Shown in pieces: positions 35,799 through 45,102 of a stretch of DNA of 64,000 bases (position 1 is its first letter; every line of letters starts with the position of its first letter). Source of the stretch: Planctomyces sp. SH-PL62 (GTDB lineage: Bacteria > Planctomycetota > Planctomycetia > Isosphaerales > Isosphaeraceae); assembly GCF_001610895.1 (NCBI RefSeq), contig NZ_CP011273.1, positions 124,001-188,000 of the forward strand, given 5' to 3'. The notes under the pieces are model-generated. The model was not told the origin of the DNA. It saw nothing but the letters and a program-made list of their open reading frames with translations, and did not search any database. The position numbers and the translations under genes were made by a program.

Positions 35799-37892
35799 AT
35801 GCTTCAACGAACGTGCATCCGGCTCGCGGCGATCGCGGGCCTCGCCGTCACCGCGGCCCCGGCGTGGGCCTGGCAGGCCCCGGCGGAGGCGCCGCGTTAC
35901 GACGTCGTGATCTACGGCGGGACCTCGGCCGGGGTGGCGGCGGCCGTCCAGGCTTCGCGGATGGGGAAGTCGGTCGTCCTGATCGAGCCGGGGAATCGTC
36001 TGGGGGGGCTGACCACCGGTGGGCTCGGGGCCACCGACATCGGCAACAAGGCGGCCGTCGGCGGCGTCTCGCGCGAATTCTATCGCGAGGTCGCCCGCCA
36101 CTACGCGAAGGACGAATCGTGGACCCGGCAGACCCGCGCCCAGTACGGCGAGCGCCGGAGTACGGCCGGCGAGGATACGATGTGGACCTTCGAGCCCCAC
36201 GTCGCCGAGGCCATCCTCAATCGATGGATCGCCGACGCCAGGATCCCGGTCCGATTCGGCGAGCGGCTCGACCTGAAGTCCGGGGTCCGCAAGCGGGGGA
36301 ACGCGATCGAGTCGATCGAGATGGAGAGCGGCCTGACGCTGGCGGGTTCGGTCTTCATCGACGCGACCTATGAGGGAGACCTGATGGCGAAGGCCGGGGT
36401 CTCGTATCACGTCGGCCGCGAGGCCAACGCCCGCTACGGCGAGACGCTCAACGGCGTGCAATTCGGCCACCCGCATCACCAGTTCCTCAAGGACGTCGAC
36501 CCTTACAAGGTCCCCGGCGACCCGTCGAGCGGGCTGCTGCCGGGCGTCCACGGCGGCTCCCCCGGCGTCAACGGCGAGGGGGACCGTCGCGTTCAGGCGT
36601 ACAACTTCCGGGTCTGCCTGACCGACGTCCCGGAGAACCAGCTCCCGCTCCCCAAACCCGAGGGCTATGATCCGCTCCGCTATGAACTGCTCCTGCGCTA
36701 CATCAACGCCGGCGTGTGGGACGTCCTGAAGCTCAATACGCCGATGCCGAATCGCAAGACCGACATCAACAATTACGGCGGCTTCTCGTCCGATAACATC
36801 GGGATGAATTACGACTATCCCGACGGCGACTACGCTCGCCGCGCCGAGATCTTCCAGGAGCACGTCACCTATCACCAGGGGATGCTCTGGTTTTTGGCGA
36901 ACGACCCGCGCGTGCCGGCCGAGGTTCGGGCCGACGTGAACCGCTGGGGGCTTTGCAAGGACGAGTTCCTCGACACCGGCGGCTGGCCGCATCAGCTTTA
37001 CGTCCGCGAGGCGCGTCGGATGATCTCCGACCACGTCATGACCCAGCACGATTGCCAGGGGCGGTCCGTGGTCGACGACGCGGTCGCGCTGGCGGCCTAC
37101 ACGATGGATTCGCACAACGTCCAGCGGTTCGTCAAGGACGGCAAGGCCTGGAACGAGGGGGACGTGGAGGTCGGCGGCTTCCCCCCCTACCCCATCGCCT
37201 ATCGCTCGATCGTGCCGACCGAGGCCCAGTGCTCGAACCTGATCGTGCCGGTCTGCCTGTCGGCCTCGCACATCGCTTATGGGTCGATCCGGATGGAGCC
37301 CGTGTTCATGGTGCTCGGCCAGTCGGCGGCCACGGCGGCGAGCCTCGCCATCGACGCTGGCAAGCCGGTCCAGCGGATCGACGTCCCGGCGCTCCAGGCG
37401 CAGCTCCTGAAGGACGGCCAGGTCCTCAAGTGGACCGGCCCCCGACCCAGGCCGCCGGTCGACGCCGCCAGCCTCCCCGGCGTCGTCCTCGACGACCCCC
37501 AGGCCCAGCTCACCGGCGACTGGGGCCGAAGCTCGGCCCTCGCGCCGTACGTCGGCGATCACTATCTCCACGACGACAACGAGGCCAAGGGCGCCCGTTC
37601 CGCCCGCTTCGTCCTGAGCGTGGATAAGCCGGGCCGCTACGAGGTCCGCATGTCCTATACCGCGAGCCCCAACCGCGCCCGCGCCGTCCCCGTCGCCATC
37701 CGCGACGCCGACGGATCCCACACCGTCCACGTCGACCAGCGCAAGGCGCCCGCCGCCCCCCCCTTCCAACCCCTCGGCGTCTTCCGGCTCACTCCCGACG
37801 CCCCCGCCGAGGTCGTCATCTCCAACGAGGCCACCGACGGCCACGTCGTCGTCGACGCCGTGCAAGCCGTGCCGGCGGGCTCGAACCCGTAA
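35799..37892 (+). CDS. Exported FAD-dependent oxidoreductase (xanthan-lyase-associated type)
   Basis: The 697-residue protein has a signal peptide (AAIAGLAVTAAPAWA). The FAD-binding Rossmann motif is YDVVIYGGTSAGVAAAVQAS (about 28-47), and NRLGGLTTGGLGATDIG is the conserved block of the family often annotated next to xanthan-lyase-like domains. The C-terminal 150 residues (about 545-697) form a separate beta-rich part, with YEVRMSYTASPNRARAVPVA resembling a xanthan-lyase-like carbohydrate-associated domain. The substrate is unknown, probably a sugar derivative. It ends beside a strong hairpin shared with the converging DUF1080 gene. Confidence 0.82.
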   Translation: MLQRTCIRLAAIAGLAVTAAPAWAWQAPAEAPRYDVVIYGGTSAGVAAAVQASRMGKSVVLIEPGNRLGGLTTGGLGATDIGNKAAVGGVSREFYREVARHYAKDESWTRQTRAQYGERRSTAGEDTMWTFEPHVAEAILNRWIADARIPVRFGERLDLKSGVRKRGNAIESIEMESGLTLAGSVFIDATYEGDLMAKAGVSYHVGREANARYGETLNGVQFGHPHHQFLKDVDPYKVPGDPSSGLLPGVHGGSPGVNGEGDRRVQAYNFRVCLTDVPENQLPLPKPEGYDPLRYELLLRYINAGVWDVLKLNTPMPNRKTDINNYGGFSSDNIGMNYDYPDGDYARRAEIFQEHVTYHQGMLWFLANDPRVPAEVRADVNRWGLCKDEFLDTGGWPHQLYVREARRMISDHVMTQHDCQGRSVVDDAVALAAYTMDSHNVQRFVKDGKAWNEGDVEVGGFPPYPIAYRSIVPTEAQCSNLIVPVCLSASHIAYGSIRMEPVFMVLGQSAATAASLAIDAGKPVQRIDVPALQAQLLKDGQVLKWTGPRPRPPVDAASLPGVVLDDPQAQLTGDWGRSSALAPYVGDHYLHDDNEAKGARSARFVLSVDKPGRYEVRMSYTASPNRARAVPVAIRDADGSHTVHVDQRKAPAAPPFQPLGVFRLTPDAPAEVVISNEATDGHVVVDAVQAVPAGSNP

Positions 37893-37916
37893 GGCCGTCC
37901 GCCTCCCGAATCGCGA

Positions 37917-37946
37917 CGGCCCGGCCCGATGATCGGGACCGGGCCG
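37917..37946. terminator. Bidirectional hairpin between converging genes
   Basis: The inverted repeat CGGCCCGG...CCGGGCCG with an inner CCGAT/ATCGG stem lies 25 bp after the FAD oxidoreductase stop (+) and 60 bp after the DUF1080 gene stop (-). It fits a shared terminator. Confidence 0.5.
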
Positions 37947-38006
37947 TATCGCGGGCGGCTCGCCGACGTCCGCAAGCTCGCGGTAATCGTCGAGACGACT
38001 CGGGGG

Positions 38007-38681
38007 TCAGTCGGCGGACTTGGCCAGCGGACGGACCGAGACTTCCTTGAAAAAGACGATCGAATCCTTGTCGTGGTTCTGCAGGCCGATGTAGCCGGTC
38101 TCCGGCCTGGGGCCGCGCGCGGGGTCGCCCTCGCCGGTTGTTTCCTTGGCCTGGGGCTTCAGTTCGGAAGAGTCGAAGTCGGCGACCGGCGTGCCGTTGA
38201 TCGCGGTGGAGATCCGGTTCCCCTTGAGCGTGACTTCGAGCGTGTTCCATTCGCCGGACTTGCCGGGCTGGGCCTTGGCGTCGGCGAAGGTGTAGACCGA
38301 GCCCGCGCCCCGGGCCGACCGGCCGCCGTCGACGATCTGGACCTCGAAGCCGTGGTGGACGGCGTACCAGGGATCGGCCGGCTTCTCGGCGATCCGGATG
38401 TAGAGGCCCGAATTCGATCGGGGCGTCCCGAGCTTGTACACGACCTTGATGGTGCAGTCGCCCAGCTTCTCGCGCGAATAGTAGAGCAGCCCCATCCCGC
38501 CCTCGGTCCGAAGCTGGCCGTCCTCGACCACGAACCGACCCGGGCCGACGTGCTCCCACCCGTCCAGGCTCTTCCCGTCGAACAGCGGCTTGCCCTCGGC
38601 CGGCGCCTCCGCGAAGCAGGGGACGCCGATCGCGAGAGCGAATATCAGGCTCGTGAAGATGTTCATGCCCAGGCGCATCAT
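38007..38681 (-). CDS. Exported DUF1080 (3-keto-disaccharide hydrolase-like) protein
   Basis: The 224-residue product starts at ATG 38681 after AAAGGATT and carries a signal peptide (GMNIFTSLIFALAIGVPCFA). The DUF1080 domain fills the rest: PLFDGKSLDGWEHVG, then TIKVVYKLGTPRSNSGLYIR and YIGLQNHDKDSIVFFKEVSV at the end, which is the concanavalin-like jelly-roll pattern. Some members hydrolyse 3-keto-glycosides; others may only bind sugars. It belongs to the polysaccharide-related gene group around it. It is encoded opposite to the flanking genes. Confidence 0.85.
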   Translation of the reverse strand: MMRLGMNIFTSLIFALAIGVPCFAEAPAEGKPLFDGKSLDGWEHVGPGRFVVEDGQLRTEGGMGLLYYSREKLGDCTIKVVYKLGTPRSNSGLYIRIAEKPADPWYAVHHGFEVQIVDGGRSARGAGSVYTFADAKAQPGKSGEWNTLEVTLKGNRISTAINGTPVADFDSSELKPQAKETTGEGDPARGPRPETGYIGLQNHDKDSIVFFKEVSVRPLAKSAD

Positions 38682-39159
38682 GTTGGAATCCTTTCGGGAT
38701 CGTGTCCGGTCGGCAACAGACCCGAGCTTATCGCGCGAGGGCGCGACGATCAATCTCGGCAGGCCCCGCCGCTCCGTCCCGCCCCCCCCGGCCCCGGCGC
38801 GGCTCCGTTCCTCGACTCATCCCCGACCGGAGCCGAGAGGCCGCCTCCGCAGTCCGGCCGCAGTGGTCATCGACGCCGGCCGACCGAGCGTCTCGGCGGG
38901 AATCGAGGGGGACTCGCTCACGGGGGGGCGGCCTCCTCACCAACGCCCCTGTGGACTCGGCGACGCCGTGCAGGAATTCGCCCCGCCCTGCAGGTCGACC
39001 GCAACGTGATCTGCTGCCAGATCGGGAGGTCTGGAAATTTTGAGGAAAATGATGAGAAACGAAAATGAGTATCTTTATTTCACGGTTGGGATGATCCAGA
39101 TTTGAATGAGGGGGCCTTTCAGGATCCGCCGTGCAGGCTCGTGGACGGGAAGCACATCG
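38682..39159. other. Divergent intergenic region of about 480 bp
   Basis: The right part (about 39035-39100) is strikingly AT-rich for this genome (GGAAATTTTGAGGAAAATGA and following bases) and probably holds the promoter of the glucosidase gene. The left part is GC-rich and shows nothing recognisable. Confidence 0.45.
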
Positions 39160-41880
39160 ATGAACACCGAGAAGATGCGGCTTGAGGACGTCCGCAACGG
39201 GGTGGCCGAATGGAAAAAATGGGGGCCTTATCTGTCCGAGCGACAGTGGGGCACCGTGCGTGAAGACTACAGTCAGAATGGGGACGCCTGGAACTTCTTC
39301 ACCCACGATCACGCCCGCTCGCGGGCCTATCGCTGGGGCGAGGACGGTCTGGCGGGGCTCTCCGACGATCAGCAGCGCCTCTGCTTCGCCCTGGCCCTCT
39401 GGAATGGGAAAGATCCCATTCTCAAGGAGCGCCTCTTCGGGTTGACCAACAGCGAAGGCAACCACGGCGAGGATGTCAAGGAGTATTATTTCTACCTCGA
39501 CAGCACGCCGACCCACTCGTACATGAAATACCTGTACAAGTATCCGCAGGCGGCCTATCCCTACGCCGATCTTGTGGAGACGAACCGGCGGCGCAATCGC
39601 AACGAGATGGAGTATGAACTCCTCGACACGGGCGTCTTCGACGGCGACCGGTACTTCGACGTCTTCGTCGAGTACGCCAAGTCCGCCCCCGAGGACGTCC
39701 TGGTGCGGATCACGGCCGTGAACCGGGGGCCTGATCCGGCCGAATTGCACCTCCTGCCGACGCTCTGGTTTCGAAACGACTGGTCGGCTTGGATCGCCGA
39801 ATCGAACCGAGCCGCCCGCAAGCCGAACCTCCGGCAGGTCGAGACCTCGCCGGGCGTGCGCGCGGTCGCGGGGACGCACCCGCTGCTCGGCGAGTTCACC
39901 CTTTACTGCGAAGGCGACGCGCCGCTCCTCTTCACCGAGAACGAGACCAACCACGTGCGGCTGTTCCCCGGTCGAGAGAACGAGAGCCCCTACGTCAAGG
40001 ACGGCATCAACGACTACGTGGTGCAGGGGCGTCGAGACGCGGTGAATCCGGCGAGGCAAGGCACGAAAGCCGCGGCGCATTATCGCGCCGAGGTCGCCGC
40101 CGGTCAGTCCCTGGTGATTCGCCTACGGCTCGCCCGGGCTTCCTCGCCGGAGCTGGACGGCGAACTGTTGGGAGCGGATTTCGATCGGATCTTCGCCGAC
40201 AGGCTTTGCGAGGCCGACGAGTTCTACGAGTCCGTCACGCCGCCGTCGGTCGGCGCCGAGGCGGCCGATGTGATGCGCCAGGCGCTGGCGGGCATGCTCT
40301 GGAGCAAGCAGTTCTTCTTCTTCGACGGCGACGACTGGCTCGACGAGCACAACTCGAACCCGCTGCACTCGGGATATCGGAACTCCCGGAATTCGGAATG
40401 GTTCCACATGTTGAATCGAGACATCATCTCGATGCCCGACAAGTGGGAGTACCCCTGGTACGCGTCGTGGGATCTGGCCTTCCACACGCTTCCGCTGGCG
40501 ATCGTGGACCCCGACTTCGCCAAGGACCAGATGAAGCTGATGCTCAAGTCGGTGTACTTGCATCCCAGCGGTCAGCTCCCGGCTTACGAGTGGAATTTCA
40601 GCGACGTGAACCCGCCGGTCCACGCCTGGGCCACCCTCTTCCTGCATCGCACCGCGCAGGCGATCGGCGGCGAGCCTGACGTCGAATTCCTGGCGTCGGC
40701 GTTCAACAAGCTGATGCTGAATTTCACCTGGTGGGCGAATCGCAAGGATCGCTACGGGCGGAACGTCTTCGAGGGGGGCTTTCTCGGGCTCGACAACATC
40801 GGCGTCTTCGACCGCAGCGCCCCGCTCCCCACCGGCGGCTATCTGGAGCAGGCCGACGGCACGGCCTGGATGGCCCTGTTCAGCCAGAACATGACGGAGC
40901 TCGCCATCGAGCTTTCGACCCACGATCCGGTCTACGAGGACATGGTCCTGAAGTTCGCCGAGCAGTTCTTCTACATCGCCGCGGCCATGAACCGCTCCGG
41001 GCGGGATGGCATGTGGGATGAGGAAGACGGCTTCTACTACGACCTGCTCCAGCTCCCCGACGGGACCGCCACGCGGCTCAAGGTGCGTTCGCTGGTCGGC
41101 CTGCTCCCCCTCTGCGCCACCACGGTCATCGAGCCGTGGCAGCGAGAGCACATCCCTCGGGCGATGGCCGGCCTGTTGAGTCGGCTGCGGCGGATCCCGG
41201 AGCTGGTTCGCACGATGCATCCCACCGGCCCGGGGCATTACGGCGTGCAGGATCGGGGCGTTCTCGCGGTCCTCAACCCGGAGCGGCTCCGCCGGATCCT
41301 CGCGAAGATGCTCGACGAGGAGGAATTCCTGGGGCCCCACGGCATCCGCTCGGTCTCGAAGTTCCACAAGCGGAACCCCTACGTCCTGCACGTGCAGGGC
41401 GTGGAGTATCGGGTGGATTATGTGCCGGCCGAATCGGACACCGGCATGTTCGGCGGCAACTCGAACTGGCGAGGCCCCGTCTGGATGCCGGTGAACGCCA
41501 TGATCATCCGGGCCCTCCTGCAATTCTACCTGTACTACGGCGACGGCTTTCAGATCGAATGCCCCACCGGATCGGGCAACCTGATGAACCTCTTCGAGGT
41601 GAGCCGGGAAATTTCCGACCGGCTCACACGCGTCTTCCTGCGCGACGAGCGCGGCAGGCGTCCGGTCTACGGCGGAACGGAAAAGTTCCAGACCGACCCC
41701 CATTGGCGGGATTATCTCCTCTTCTATGAATACTTCCACGGCGACGACGGCGCGGGCCTGGGCGCCAGCCATCAGACCGGTTGGACCGGGCTCGTGGCCA
41801 AGTTCATCCAGCTTTACGGCGTCCTGGATCCGAAGCGGGCCCTGGAACTCGGCAAGATGTCGGCCTTCCAGAAAGTCTGA
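39160..41880 (+). CDS. GH63-like glucosidase (mannosyl-oligosaccharide glucosidase family)
   Basis: The 906-residue protein starts at ATG 39160 (MNTEKMRLEDVRNGV; GGGAAG upstream); ATG 39106 would add 18 residues. It has no signal peptide. NGDAWNFFTHDHARSRAYRWG and QRLCFALALWNGKDPILKERL are conserved at the N-terminus of this group, and the C-terminal half is an alpha/alpha toroid with PWYASWDLAFHTLP, GGFLGLDNIGVFDRS, WRGPVWMPVNAMIIRAL and GLGASHQTGWTGLVAKFI. GH63 and related enzymes hydrolyse alpha-glucosidic bonds with inversion. The cytoplasmic location suggests action on imported oligosaccharides or on internal glucans. The gene appears monocistronic. Confidence 0.85.
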   Translation: MNTEKMRLEDVRNGVAEWKKWGPYLSERQWGTVREDYSQNGDAWNFFTHDHARSRAYRWGEDGLAGLSDDQQRLCFALALWNGKDPILKERLFGLTNSEGNHGEDVKEYYFYLDSTPTHSYMKYLYKYPQAAYPYADLVETNRRRNRNEMEYELLDTGVFDGDRYFDVFVEYAKSAPEDVLVRITAVNRGPDPAELHLLPTLWFRNDWSAWIAESNRAARKPNLRQVETSPGVRAVAGTHPLLGEFTLYCEGDAPLLFTENETNHVRLFPGRENESPYVKDGINDYVVQGRRDAVNPARQGTKAAAHYRAEVAAGQSLVIRLRLARASSPELDGELLGADFDRIFADRLCEADEFYESVTPPSVGAEAADVMRQALAGMLWSKQFFFFDGDDWLDEHNSNPLHSGYRNSRNSEWFHMLNRDIISMPDKWEYPWYASWDLAFHTLPLAIVDPDFAKDQMKLMLKSVYLHPSGQLPAYEWNFSDVNPPVHAWATLFLHRTAQAIGGEPDVEFLASAFNKLMLNFTWWANRKDRYGRNVFEGGFLGLDNIGVFDRSAPLPTGGYLEQADGTAWMALFSQNMTELAIELSTHDPVYEDMVLKFAEQFFYIAAAMNRSGRDGMWDEEDGFYYDLLQLPDGTATRLKVRSLVGLLPLCATTVIEPWQREHIPRAMAGLLSRLRRIPELVRTMHPTGPGHYGVQDRGVLAVLNPERLRRILAKMLDEEEFLGPHGIRSVSKFHKRNPYVLHVQGVEYRVDYVPAESDTGMFGGNSNWRGPVWMPVNAMIIRALLQFYLYYGDGFQIECPTGSGNLMNLFEVSREISDRLTRVFLRDERGRRPVYGGTEKFQTDPHWRDYLLFYEYFHGDDGAGLGASHQTGWTGLVAKFIQLYGVLDPKRALELGKMSAFQKV

Positions 41881-42009
41881 CGGCGGAGGTCGACGTGGGC
41901 GTCTCACAAGCTCATGCTCGACTTCGCGCCCAATCGCATGGGGCTCGATCTTCCCCATGTCGATCGCGCGAACGCCGTCTCTTCAGTTCACCTGGGCGCG
42001 GGGGCCGGC

Positions 42010-42705
42010 TCAGCCCGGTCCCGGCGGGATCAATTCGAAGACGCCGATGGGTCGTGGGGCGGCCTCCTCGCCGACGTCCCAGTGGGAGTAGGTGACGCGC
42101 CAGGAGTCGGCTTCGAGGGATTGCAGGAAGCCGAGGGCGCCGGGGCGGAAGGGGTCGGAAATGAGGACTCGGCCGCCGGGCGCGAGGTTGGATTCGAAGA
42201 TGCGGCGGAGGAAGGGATGGAGGGTGTCGCCGTAGAGGACGTCGGCGCCGAGGATCCAGTCATAGCGGCCGGTCTCGGACCATTCGGCCCAGTCGGCGAG
42301 GCGGCTCTCGATGGCCGCCGCGCCGTTGCGCTCGGCGTTGCGACGGCAGAGGTGCAGGGCCAGCTCCTCGCGGTCGGTCTGGACCGTCCGGGCGCCGAGC
42401 GAGGCGGCGACGATCCCCGGCAGGCCCACGCCGGCCCCCAGCTCCAGGACGCTCCGGCCCCGGAACTCGGCCTCGCGGACGGCGATCTCGTGCGCGAGGG
42501 CGATCGCGGAGGGCCAGAGCGAGACTCCGTAGGGGAGCCGGTTCGTCTTGCGGACGAGGGCCCGCGTCTCGTCGGCGTCGGTCAACACCGCGCCGACGTG
42601 CAGGACCGACCACTCGCGACCGTCCCGCCGCAGGCGGTAGTCGAGCAGCGTGAAGTCCCCGGCGGTGGTCTCCAGCGACTGATCTGGTGAGGGATTCTCG
42701 CTCAT
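42010..42705 (-). CDS. Class I SAM-dependent methyltransferase
   Basis: The 231-residue protein has the seven-strand methyltransferase fold of the Methyltransf_16/23 (METTL21-like) group. The SAM-binding motif I is GRSVLELGAGVGLPGIVAAS (about 95-114), TDREELAL follows strand 2, and YDWILGADVLYGD is the post-I region with an acidic residue. Relatives methylate lysines in proteins or small molecules; the substrate here is unknown. Its ATG lies only 10 bp after the stop of the gene at 42716-44686, so the two are probably cotranscribed. Confidence 0.85.
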   Translation of the reverse strand: MSENPSPDQSLETTAGDFTLLDYRLRRDGREWSVLHVGAVLTDADETRALVRKTNRLPYGVSLWPSAIALAHEIAVREAEFRGRSVLELGAGVGLPGIVAASLGARTVQTDREELALHLCRRNAERNGAAAIESRLADWAEWSETGRYDWILGADVLYGDTLHPFLRRIFESNLAPGGRVLISDPFRPGALGFLQSLEADSWRVTYSHWDVGEEAAPRPIGVFELIPPGPG

Positions 42706-42715
42706 CGCGACCCGC

Positions 42716-44686
42716 TCACTCGCCCGCCGGCCGGGGCCGCCGCGAGCTGAGATGCTCTTCCATCTTCTGGAAGCCGACGACGCCGACGGTGGCCTGGGCC
42801 ATCTGGGCGCCGAGGTACTTGAGCCCGCGCTCGGGGGGGATGCGGAGGACGATCTCGGCGCCGTCGCGGAGGAGTCGGAACGGGGCCCAGGTGGAGAGTC
42901 GGAGCCCGGCCTTCGCGCACAGGGGGCGGGCGACGTCGGCGAGCCGGCTCAGCGGCATGAGCGGGAGGGCTTCCGGGGCGCGTCGGAGGACCTGATAGAG
43001 CCCGCCGGCGGAGCGGACGGTCCACCATCGGGCGAGTCGGCGGGCGGCGAGGTCGCCGGATTCGCGGGTCGCGGCCTTCGCGGCGGTCTCGACGCCAGAC
43101 TCCACCGCCTCGCGGCCGACCGATCGGGACGCCTCGCGGACGGTCGCCTTGACCTCGGTGCGGGCGGCCTCGACGGCCAGGGCGGCGCCGGGCTGGATCG
43201 TCGCCAGGCTGAGGACGTCGGTCACCACGAAGCAGGCGTCCAGCAGCGCCCAGGCCGTCTCGCCGGTCGTCGGCGCGTAGCCGCGGCGGAGGACGTCGCC
43301 CAGGTGGATCATGTCGTAGAGGGGGAGGAACTGGTAGTAGCGCAGGTCCTGGTCGCCCAGGCTGGCGATCCGAGCAAGGCCGTCGTTGCGGATGATTCGG
43401 ATGATCGCCTGGCCGTCGTCGCCGGAGAGGTAGAGGGCCGTCTTGGCGAAGCTCTCGGTGAAGGTGGGGCGTTCCTTGGACTGGAGGAAGGCGAGGGTCT
43501 CCGGGCCGGCGTCGGCGCGGGCGATGGGGGGGATGATCGCCCCGCCGTAGGCGCGGAGGATCTCGCGGAAGTCGGGGTCGGTGGAGTATTTCTCCAGCAT
43601 GGCCAGGGCCATCGCGCCGTGGTCGCCCAGGGCGGCGGCGGCCTGGCGGCGGAGGACGGGGTCGGTGAAGTCGTCGAAGACCACGTCGGCGGCGTCGGGC
43701 CCGGCCTTGGCGAGGGCCTTCTCGCCGATCTCGCCGTACTCGACGGCCAGCCGGAGGGCGTTCGGGCTGCCGCCCACCTCTTTCACCAGGCCGACGGCCT
43801 TGACGTGGGCCAGCCGCCGCGCGACCGTCTCGGGCCGGTGGGTCTGGAGCTGCTCGTCGAGGAAGTCGGTGTTCACGCGGAGGACGATGAGGCTCTCGTC
43901 GAGCGGCATCGCCGAGCCCAGGCTCTCGAGCACGGAGCCGTACAGGCTCGCCAGCGCGAAGCCCTCGGGGCCGTACAGGCGGAAGGCGTCGACGGCCAGC
44001 GTGGGGTGGTCTTCCAGCGTTCGAAGGGCCGCGCGGACGTCGGCCGCGCCGTGCTCCAGGCTGACGAGGCTGAGGACGACCAGGCGGTCGACGAGCGCCG
44101 CGTCGTCCTCGCCGCAGGCGGCCATCATCTCGGCCACGCGCTCGGGCTCGGCCAGCATCAGGGGGAGCGAGTTGGGGTGCTTCGCGGCCAGGCGACGCTG
44201 GGAAGGGCTCAGTCCTTCCAGCTCGGCGATGAGGATCTTGCGGTCGGTCTCGTCGGCCCGCTTCATGCCGAAGTACTCCCGCCAGTGCAGGAGCAGGTCG
44301 GCCGCGGCGTCGTCGCCGAGCAGGTCGCGGAGCCGCCGGAACTCGGTGGGGTGCTTCTCGTGGAGGAAGAGGGCTTCCAGGTCCAGCCGGTCCAGCAGCT
44401 TCAGGCCGCGGAGGCCGTCGGAGCGCTCGATCAGCACGGCGTTGCGACGGTAGCGTTCGAGGGTGCGGGCCACCAGCGCGCGGTCGTCGGCCGAGGCGTC
44501 CTGATAGCGGGCGACCAGGGCGTCTTCCTCGGTGATCGCCGAGGGGCCCCCGCCCTCCTCCCGCCCCGCCGCGACGCCGTCGGCCGGCGCGCCCGGTCGC
44601 GCGGGGACGCCGGTCGGCCGGACGGCCAGCTTGGCCATCACGCCGAGCGCGGCGAGCAGGACGACGACCGCAAAGGTTCGCTTCAT
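42716..44686 (-). CDS. Large membrane-anchored protein of unknown function
   Basis: The 656-residue product starts at ATG 44686 (MKRTFAVVVLLAALGVMA), with an N-terminal hydrophobic anchor or signal; an upstream ATG at 44863 adds 59 residues without such a feature. The middle is almost entirely alpha-helical, with repeated units such as DVVFDDFTDPVLRRQAAAAL, AMALAMLEKYSTDPDFREIL and RAYGGAIIPPIARADAGPET. The last 170 residues are rich in Ala and Arg. I do not recognise a family. The stretch ILRAYGGAIIPPIA...GPETLAFL resembles AVRTFGDDVAEVLA...GPESLGVL in the protein encoded at 59527-60525, so the two may be distant relatives. It is cotranscribed with the methyltransferase gene. Confidence 0.65.
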   Translation of the reverse strand: MKRTFAVVVLLAALGVMAKLAVRPTGVPARPGAPADGVAAGREEGGGPSAITEEDALVARYQDASADDRALVARTLERYRRNAVLIERSDGLRGLKLLDRLDLEALFLHEKHPTEFRRLRDLLGDDAAADLLLHWREYFGMKRADETDRKILIAELEGLSPSQRRLAAKHPNSLPLMLAEPERVAEMMAACGEDDAALVDRLVVLSLVSLEHGAADVRAALRTLEDHPTLAVDAFRLYGPEGFALASLYGSVLESLGSAMPLDESLIVLRVNTDFLDEQLQTHRPETVARRLAHVKAVGLVKEVGGSPNALRLAVEYGEIGEKALAKAGPDAADVVFDDFTDPVLRRQAAAALGDHGAMALAMLEKYSTDPDFREILRAYGGAIIPPIARADAGPETLAFLQSKERPTFTESFAKTALYLSGDDGQAIIRIIRNDGLARIASLGDQDLRYYQFLPLYDMIHLGDVLRRGYAPTTGETAWALLDACFVVTDVLSLATIQPGAALAVEAARTEVKATVREASRSVGREAVESGVETAAKAATRESGDLAARRLARWWTVRSAGGLYQVLRRAPEALPLMPLSRLADVARPLCAKAGLRLSTWAPFRLLRDGAEIVLRIPPERGLKYLGAQMAQATVGVVGFQKMEEHLSSRRPRPAGE

Positions 44687-45102
44687 GGGAGAGTCGGCCT
44701 CGTGGTGGGGGAGTCCGATGATGCTCGCGGCGACGATCGACCCGGGCGCGGCCCCCGGCCGTCGCGTCGGCGTTGACGAGGGGAACCCCGGCGCCCCCGT
44801 CGAGGGGCTCGCCCCTGGTGAGGATTCGCGGCGGGTCGATTCTTGTTGGGGTGAACCCTTCAATTGTCCGCGACGTTGCCGGATTCGTCAATTCCGACCG
44901 CGCGGAAGGGCTCGTCGGCTTGCGGGTTCGGATCGATCGGGAGGGTCGGCGGGGCTTTTGGGAGACGCCCGATCGAGGGGGACGCTCTAAGGATACCTGG
45001 GCAAGCGGCGGCCTCATCCCTTAGAGTCGAGGATTTGCGGGCCTGGCGCGCCAAGGGAGACGCGTCGTCGAGCATGTCGCCATACTTGAACCGGGATGGA
45101 CT
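44687..45102. other. Divergent intergenic region of about 415 bp
   Basis: It lies between the minus-strand unknown membrane protein and pyruvate kinase (+) and should hold promoters for both. No repeat or RNA element was identified. Confidence 0.4.

Noticed and set aside
33996-37865. Open minus-strand frame of 1289 codons opposite the diguanylate cyclase, esterase and FAD oxidoreductase
   Set aside because: No motif, no ribosome-binding site; lies opposite genes with clear catalytic motifs.
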